Shown in pieces: positions 58,967-64,000 of a stretch of DNA of 64,000 nucleotides. Origin of the DNA: JANQHS01 sp965267505 (lineage in GTDB: Bacteria; Bacteroidota; Bacteroidia; Cytophagales; CCMP332); NCBI GenBank assembly GCA_965267505.1, contig OZ254081.1:496001-560000 (forward strand). Direction: 5' to 3'. The position numbers and the translations under genes are program-made. Within the stretch, counting starts at the first letter, position 1. Each line of letters starts with the position of its first letter. The notes beneath the pieces were generated by a model. It was not told the DNA's origin and did not search any database. It saw only the letters and a program-made list of their open reading frames with translations.

Positions 58967-60298
58967 GGATTCTGTTCTGTTCCTAAAACGAAAGGTCAAA
59001 GCAAAAGCTGAAAGACCTAGTCCGGCGATAAACCCTATCCAGATACCCTCGACCCCATAACCAAGGATTAAACCCAATACGTAGGATATAGGTAAGCCTA
59101 CCACCCAATAGGCAATGGCAGAGATCAGAGTAGGTATCCTGACATCCGGGAGCCCTCTAAGCGATCCTAATGCGGCCACTTGAACGCCATCAAATACCTG
59201 AAATAAAGCCGATATCACTATTAGTGAAGATGCCACACTGATTACCTCGATTTCATTCACATAGATATGAGGAAGCACTTGTGATAAGGAAGCTAATAGT
59301 ATCCCACAGCCCCCCATGAATATCCCAGCCATCCAGGTTGCTCCATAGCCTACATCGCGGACTGTTCTATAGTTCTTTGCTCCCATTTGATTTCCCACTC
59401 TGATTGTTGCAGCACTACCAATTCCCGCGGCCCCAACATAGGTAAGGGAAGCTAATGAGATTGCAATTTGATGTGCCGCCAAGTATTTATATCCAAGGGT
59501 ACCCACCATAATTGCGCTAATGCTAAAAGCACCAGCTTCAAAAACCATTTGCATGCCTGATGGTCCTCCCAGATTGAAGAGTTCACGGAAGTAAAACTTG
59601 GTCATAGCTTTCCGAGAAGCAATTCTCAAGTCGAACTCTTTGTAGGATCTCAATCTGAAAACAGACATTCCCATTGCAATTGCCATCAAAACTCTTGAAA
59701 CAAGTGTAGCATACCCTGCGCCCATCAGTCCCAATTCGGGGAAACCAAATTTTCCATATATCAGCAGATAGTTCAGTATCACATTGACCAGGTTTCCCCC
59801 AAAACTTACATACATCGCGAGCTTGGTTTTAGAAACCCCGTCGGAAAATTGTTTAAAACTTTGGAAGATCATAAAGGGAATCATCGACCAAGCAAGTAGC
59901 TTGAAATAAGGAACTGAAAGCTCAACAACTTCCTTTGGTTGGTTCATGTATTTCATCAAAGGGCTGAAACCGAAAAGCACCGCAGCCATGATCACTCCCA
60001 GACCGGTAAAAAGTGCCAATCCAGCCTGTTGATACCTGCTCACATCATCAATGTCTTTTCTTCCATGAGCAGAAGCTATAAGCGGGGTTAAACCAAAGGA
60101 CATTCCCAACCCAAATACCAATGGCATTACCAAAACATTGTTTGCGAAGGCCGATGCTGCAAGCGGAAGGGCACCCACTTTCCCAACCATAATATTGTCT
60201 GCCAGGCCTGTAACCATATGGGATATATAGGTCAGGGAAACCGGATAAGCCAGATTTAAGGTCTTTTTAAAATTTTGTCTTGATGGGAAACCAATCAC
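58952..60298 (-). CDS. MATE-family efflux transporter
   Basis: 448 aa, 12 membrane helices in two similar halves. Starts GTG at 60298 with I-G-F-P-S-R-Q-N-F-K-K-T-L-N-L-A-Y-P-V-S-L, typical of MATE. Seen: V-G-K-V-G-A-L-P-L-A-A-S-A-F in helix 2 and a mirror G-A-A-G-I-G-S-A-A-T-I-R-V-G-N-Q-M-G-A in the second half. Sodium or proton antiport of cationic drugs or metabolites is the family role; NorM-like branch likely, exact substrate unknown. Confidence 0.94.
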   Translation of the reverse strand: MIGFPSRQNFKKTLNLAYPVSLTYISHMVTGLADNIMVGKVGALPLAASAFANNVLVMPLVFGLGMSFGLTPLIASAHGRKDIDDVSRYQQAGLALFTGLGVIMAAVLFGFSPLMKYMNQPKEVVELSVPYFKLLAWSMIPFMIFQSFKQFSDGVSKTKLAMYVSFGGNLVNVILNYLLIYGKFGFPELGLMGAGYATLVSRVLMAIAMGMSVFRLRSYKEFDLRIASRKAMTKFYFRELFNLGGPSGMQMVFEAGAFSISAIMVGTLGYKYLAAHQIAISLASLTYVGAAGIGSAATIRVGNQMGAKNYRTVRDVGYGATWMAGIFMGGCGILLASLSQVLPHIYVNEIEVISVASSLIVISALFQVFDGVQVAALGSLRGLPDVRIPTLISAIAYWVVGLPISYVLGLILGYGVEGIWIGFIAGLGLSAFALTFRFRNRTESLVLD

Positions 60299-60336
60299 GG
60301 GTGAATTAGGTTGTTGACTTAATTATCAAATTGTGC

Positions 60337-60367
60337 TTGTACAAGATGCCGGTCAAATCTTAATTTG
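60337..60367 (+). promoter_or_regulatory. Candidate promoter of clpP
   Basis: TTG at 60337-60339, 20-nt spacer, TTAATTTG at 60360-60367 (one mismatch to TAnnTTTG), then GCGGCC. The ATG is 21 nt downstream. It has the same spacing and the same C/G-rich beginning as the tRNA-Ser promoter. Confidence 0.5.
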
Positions 60368-60388
60368 GCGGCCGAATAAAAGGAAACC

Positions 60389-60964
60389 ATGGCGGAAAAA
60401 AAAGACCAAAAGGATAACAACAGTAGATTGAATCAATTCGAGAAGAAATTCCTAGAGCAAAGGAAGGTTTTTCTCTGGGGGCCTGTAGACGATAAAAGTG
60501 CAGAAAAGATCGTTAACCGCTTATTATTTCTTGAGGCGGAAGATCCTGGGAAGGAGATAACCTTCTATATCAATAGCCCTGGTGGGATTGTTACCTCTGG
60601 CCTTGTCATGGTGGACACCATGGAAATGATCTCCTCACCCGTTAAGACCGTTTGCATGGGGCTTGCAGCTTCGATGGGTTCTATACTTTTAGCTGTTGGA
60701 GAAAAAGGGAAAAGAACCATCTTCCCCCATGGAAAGGTTATGATCCACCAGCCGAGTATCGGAAGCATGCAAGGACAGGCTTCTGATATTGAGATCACCG
60801 CAATGCAAATTCAGAAAACCAAAGAAGAATCAGCCAAGATCCTTTCAGACCGCTGTAAGCAATCTTATGAGCAGGTGCTGAAAGATTTTGACAGAGATTA
60901 TTGGATGGATGCCAAAGAGGCTGTCAAGTATGGCTTGGTGGATGGTATTGAAACCAAGTTCTGA
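60389..60964 (+). CDS. clpP: ATP-dependent Clp protease proteolytic subunit
   Basis: 191 aa. Serine protease with catalytic Ser95 (A-A-S-M-G-S), His120 (I-H-Q-P) and Asp170 (D-R-D-Y-W-M). The N-terminal part is slightly longer and charged (M-A-E-K-K-D-Q-K-D-N-N). It degrades proteins unfolded by ClpX or ClpA/C. The region S-M-Q-G-Q-A-S-D-I in the handle is conserved. clpX is not in the window and the gene has its own promoter, so this is a stand-alone clpP. Confidence 0.95.
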   Translation: MAEKKDQKDNNSRLNQFEKKFLEQRKVFLWGPVDDKSAEKIVNRLLFLEAEDPGKEITFYINSPGGIVTSGLVMVDTMEMISSPVKTVCMGLAASMGSILLAVGEKGKRTIFPHGKVMIHQPSIGSMQGQASDIEITAMQIQKTKEESAKILSDRCKQSYEQVLKDFDRDYWMDAKEAVKYGLVDGIETKF

Positions 60965-61618
60965 TCAAAGGGAATATTCCCAATCAGCGATCTTTTTAGC
61001 TGGATTTCCTACGTAGATACCACTGGATTCATGAATTGAGTTCGGCACAACCGATCCTGCTCCAATAATATTTCCAGAATTTATCTCTACCCCAGGTAGA
61101 ATGGTAGAGTTGGCTCCGATCAATACCTGATCTCCAAGTAAAATATTACCGCTTAGAACAGTGCCCGGACCGATATGACAATGATCCCCTACCTTGCATT
61201 GGTGCTCAACAATGCAAGAAGTGTTAAAAATGGAATTTTCGCCCAGGATACATCCGGGACCAAAATAAACCTGATCAAATACCTGGACCTTCTTGGTTGA
61301 ATCGAAGTGATCCAAAAAGTTTGATCGGTCTGAAACCAGGGGAGAAAAAGTATATCCCAATGAGATCAGACTCTCCCAGATCCTCCTTCGGCTCTTGCCC
61401 TGATCATGGTCTCCTATGCCCATAATAAGCTTAATATCCTTTCCGACTTCCTCTTCCAAACCTTTTATTTCCCCAAGATGATCCAGATCAAATACCCTGG
61501 GATCATCTTGACTATCATCCCTAAAGCCCAAAAGTTCAAACCCAAGCCTCTTTGCCAGAGAATAACATGAATGGGCATGGCCACCACCCCCAAGAAGTAT
61601 AGTCCTATTCGATTCCAT
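60965..61618 (-). CDS. Acetyltransferase of the NeuD/PglD sugar O-acyltransferase type
   Basis: 217 aa from the ATG at 61618 (a TTG at 61627 is possible). N-terminal PglD-type nucleotide-sugar-binding fold (I-L-L-G-G-G-G-H-A-H-S-C) and a C-terminal left-handed beta-helix of hexapeptide repeats (G-D-H-C-H-I-G-P-G-T-V-L-S-G-N-I-L-L-G-D). Such enzymes acetylate amino sugars in surface glycans. No glycan cluster is adjacent, so the target is not known. Tail to tail with clpP with no gap. Confidence 0.9.
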   Translation of the reverse strand: MESNRTILLGGGGHAHSCYSLAKRLGFELLGFRDDSQDDPRVFDLDHLGEIKGLEEEVGKDIKLIMGIGDHDQGKSRRRIWESLISLGYTFSPLVSDRSNFLDHFDSTKKVQVFDQVYFGPGCILGENSIFNTSCIVEHQCKVGDHCHIGPGTVLSGNILLGDQVLIGANSTILPGVEINSGNIIGAGSVVPNSIHESSGIYVGNPAKKIADWEYSL

Positions 61619-61760
61619 CAAAGGCAAATAAACCCAAAATCAAATATTAAAACCCGAGAATCCGTTTTTACATCAAGCTCAAAATCAATATTCAGTGCTA
61701 TTCTCCTTTTCTTTTGAATAGCTTCCCTAATTTTCCGCTTTAAATCCAACTCCGGTTAAG

Positions 61761-64000
61761 ATGCTATCAAAGAACATCAAATACATTCTTCCTTTAATCT
61801 TCATAGCGGCCACAACTTTGTATTACCAACCTTTGATTTTAGGTGGCAAGGTATTAGCACAGCATGACATTGTTCAATTTAGAGGAGGAGCATCCGAGAT
61901 ATTCGATTTCCGCGAAGAATTTAATGAAGAGCCTCTTTGGACCAATTCAATGTTTGGAGGGATGCCGGCTTATTTGGTCTCGACCCTTCACTATGGAGAA
62001 ATTTATCGGTGGCCAAAAAAGATGGTGAACAAATTGTTTCCATCAGGTTCTAGTTCCATGTTTATTGGGTTCTTAAGCTTTTATGTATTGATGCTCATAC
62101 TGGGGGTAAATCCCTACGTAGCTACAATTGGGGCTCTTGCTTTTGGCCTCACTTCATTTTCAATAATAAGCAGCGATGCTGGTCACAATACCAAAGTTTT
62201 CGCTATGAATCTTATGCCCTTAATGCTGGCAGGGCTCATTCTCATAACAAAGGAAAAGTATTGGAAAGGTTTTGCTCTGTCTGCATTCGCAGCGGCCACT
62301 ATGATCGGCTCTGGGCACTTCCAAATTGTATATTATACTCTGCTGGTTGCGATTATTCTATATAGTGTATCTATATACCCACTAATCCAAAAAAAGGATT
62401 GGAGAAGGATCATGATCATATCGGCCTTATTCGCCTCTAGTGGTCTAATCGGACTAGGCTCTAACCTTGGCAAGATCATGACAGTTAGAGAGTATTCAAA
62501 GTATTCCAACAGGTCCAGATCTGAGCTTGCCAATGATAAAGTTCAAACAAAGGAAAAGGACAGGGATTACGCCTTTGCATGGAGCTATGGAATTGGAGAG
62601 TCATTGACCTTCTTCGTTCCGAATTACCAGGGTGGAGGAAGCACCTCAGAATATCCTTATAAAAGCATGGAAACCTATAAAATGCTTAAAGGCGGATATG
62701 GTAAAAAAACGGCAGAAACCTATGTGAGGTCTTTGATGTATTGGGGGGATCAGCCCAGCACCGCTGGACCGGTTTACTTTGGGATCATAGTACTATTCCT
62801 TTTCCTGATCGGTCTTCGGCATATTGACCACAGACTAAAATATGTGATCCTTTCTTCAGCTCTATTGGGATTAGTTCTGGCATGGGGCAAGAATTTTGGC
62901 TTGATCAATAACCTGATGTTCGACTACTTTCCTGGATATAATATTTTCAGGACGCCTTCCATGGCATTGAGCATCACCGGATTCATGGTTGCATTAGGTG
63001 CCACTCTTTTCCTAGACAAAATCATTCGTAAAAAGGAGGATTCGGGTTTTTTAATGGATAAAACCTCCTGGTATTGGGTAGGAGGATTCTTTGGTGTATT
63101 TGTTTTGATTTTCTTATTAAGCCAGGGCTTCTCTTATACAGGGGGAGGTCAGGATCAATCCCTCGCACAAAATTCTCCTCAGCTACTTGATGCAATGGTA
63201 AGTGATCGAGCTGATCTATTAAGCAAAGATCTATTCCGGTCTTTTGTTTTTGTATTGGCGGCGGTTGCGGTCTTATTTATGTACATAAATGGACGTATAG
63301 GTTCAAGCACCAGCCTTGTTTTGATAGGTGGGCTAGTTGTGATTGATCTTTGGGCAATAGATAAAAGGTACCTAAACTCTGATACTTTCGTGAAAGAAAA
63401 GCTTGAGCAACAGTACCCTAAGACTTCAGCCGACCAACAGATATTAGCAGATCCAGATCCAAACTTTAGGGTTCTGAATTTAAGCGTTAGTACATTTAAC
63501 GATGCCACCACTTCTTACTGGCATAAGAGCATTGGAGGTTACCATGGCACTAAAATGAGAAGGTATCAGGACCTTATCGAAGAGCATATTTCAAGAGGCA
63601 ACCAAAATGTCTTGAATATGCTCAATACCAAATATGTCATCCCACAGGATGCCTCTCAAGGAGCACAACGAAACCCTGGTGCCTTGGGAAATGCATGGTT
63701 CGTCGAAAAGATTCGAAAAGTTCCTGGACCTAATGAAGAAATGGAAGCCTTGGCATCCTTTGATCCGACGGTAGAAGCAATTCTCGATGAATCAAAATTC
63801 AGTGTTTCCAAAACAGAATTCTCGAAATCTGCTAATTCCAAGATCGCTCTTGATAGCTATAAGGCTAACGAATTGATTTACTCCAGCGATAATGAATCAG
63901 ATGGATTTGCAGTATTTTCTGAAGTTTTCTATCCCAAAGGATGGAAAGTCAGTTTGGACGGAAATCCAGTTGAAATGGTTCGCGTGAATTGGGTGCTTCG
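61761..64000 (+). CDS. YfhO-family integral membrane protein (3' end outside window)
   Basis: The frame is open from ATG 61761 to the right edge (746 codons seen). N-terminal membrane helix with Y-I-L-P-L-I-F-I-A-A-T-T-L-Y-Y-Q-P-L-I, then the YfhO signature A-Q-H-D-I-V-Q-F-R-G and W-T-N-S-M-F-G-G-M-P-A-Y, followed by many membrane helices (I count nine or ten clear ones). YfhO/GtcA-related proteins are predicted lipid-linked sugar transferases that decorate teichoic or surface glycans in Gram-positives; in Bacteroidota their role is not settled. About 140 nt with no clear promoter lie before it. Confidence 0.9.
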   Translation, partial: MLSKNIKYILPLIFIAATTLYYQPLILGGKVLAQHDIVQFRGGASEIFDFREEFNEEPLWTNSMFGGMPAYLVSTLHYGEIYRWPKKMVNKLFPSGSSSMFIGFLSFYVLMLILGVNPYVATIGALAFGLTSFSIISSDAGHNTKVFAMNLMPLMLAGLILITKEKYWKGFALSAFAAATMIGSGHFQIVYYTLLVAIILYSVSIYPLIQKKDWRRIMIISALFASSGLIGLGSNLGKIMTVREYSKYSNRSRSELANDKVQTKEKDRDYAFAWSYGIGESLTFFVPNYQGGGSTSEYPYKSMETYKMLKGGYGKKTAETYVRSLMYWGDQPSTAGPVYFGIIVLFLFLIGLRHIDHRLKYVILSSALLGLVLAWGKNFGLINNLMFDYFPGYNIFRTPSMALSITGFMVALGATLFLDKIIRKKEDSGFLMDKTSWYWVGGFFGVFVLIFLLSQGFSYTGGGQDQSLAQNSPQLLDAMVSDRADLLSKDLFRSFVFVLAAVAVLFMYINGRIGSSTSLVLIGGLVVIDLWAIDKRYLNSDTFVKEKLEQQYPKTSADQQILADPDPNFRVLNLSVSTFNDATTSYWHKSIGGYHGTKMRRYQDLIEEHISRGNQNVLNMLNTKYVIPQDASQGAQRNPGALGNAWFVEKIRKVPGPNEEMEALASFDPTVEAILDESKFSVSKTEFSKSANSKIALDSYKANELIYSSDNESDGFAVFSEVFYPKGWKVSLDGNPVEMVRVNWVL

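Noticed and set aside
1..64000. Insertion sequences, phage genes, integrases or attachment sites
   Set aside because: No transposase or integrase motif and no flanking direct repeats were found; the tRNA-Ser gene has no duplicated 3' end nearby that I could see.

Overview
The window is a gene-dense bacterial chromosome segment from the Bacteroidota, most likely an aerobic member of the Cytophagales (Cyclobacteriaceae/Reichenbachiellaceae-like); genus cannot be fixed from sequence alone. The evidence is TonB-dependent receptors with an N-terminal carboxypeptidase-like domain, a PorV/PorQ-type outer-membrane protein next to a very large secreted protein, DUF1573, UMF1-family and fused alpha/beta E1 proteins, promoters of the TAnnTTTG type instead of TATAAT, weak Shine-Dalgarno sequences, and many TTG/GTG starts.

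Layout. 1-6.7 kb: end of a long NfeD protein, kdsB (Kdo activation), DAHP synthase, an HtrA/Deg protease, and a HEAT-repeat/cyclophilin lipoprotein. 6.7-10.3 kb: UMF1 transporter and an ExbB / small membrane protein / ExbD / ExbD energising operon, then tRNA-Ser(GGA). 10.4-15.5 kb: a minus-strand operon of glycosyltransferase, small protein, SpoIIE-type phosphatase, polysaccharide deacetylase, TatD nuclease and asparaginase. 15.6-18.1 kb: ruvC, HIT, greA, PorV/PorQ-like protein. 18.2-26.4 kb: a giant secreted protein with clearly higher G+C, and a TonB-dependent receptor. 26.5-29.6 kb: hydroxyacid dehydrogenase, mgtE, rsmA. 29.6-35.8 kb: pdxA and the operon DUF177-rpmF-plsX-fabH-efp-accB-accC (fatty-acid initiation plus translation). 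35.8-42.1 kb: tsaD, TamB-like giant, DUF2279. 42.2-43.7 kb: RNase P RNA and a sigma-54 activator without a DNA-binding domain. 44.0-49.5 kb: an accessory-looking block made of a NarL-type regulator, TPR histidine kinase, 117-aa acidic protein, intracellular-type subtilase, barrel-like secreted protein and small membrane protein, with a 36-bp perfect palindrome inside it. 49.8-64 kb: LuxE-like ligase, lipoprotein, fused 2-oxoacid dehydrogenase E1, DUF1573, alanine dehydrogenase, HsdR-N-type nuclease domain, YtcJ-type amidohydrolase, a second FabH, MATE pump, clpP, a NeuD-type acetyltransferase and the first 746 codons of a YfhO-type membrane protein that runs off the window.

How it fits together. 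Most of the window is housekeeping: envelope building (kdsB, TamB, ExbBD, TonB receptor, acc/fab/plsX), translation and RNA processing (rpmF, efp, rsmA, tsaD, rnpB, tRNA-Ser), proteolysis and folding (HtrA, ClpP, cyclophilin). The two places that look least ordinary are the subtilase/TPR-kinase block at 44.0-49.5 kb and the secreted-protein/receptor/PorV locus at 17.1-26.4 kb. Several promoters carry an extended element in which TTTG of the -7 box is followed closely by a run of C, and two of these boxes lie inside the loop of a GC-rich inverted repeat.
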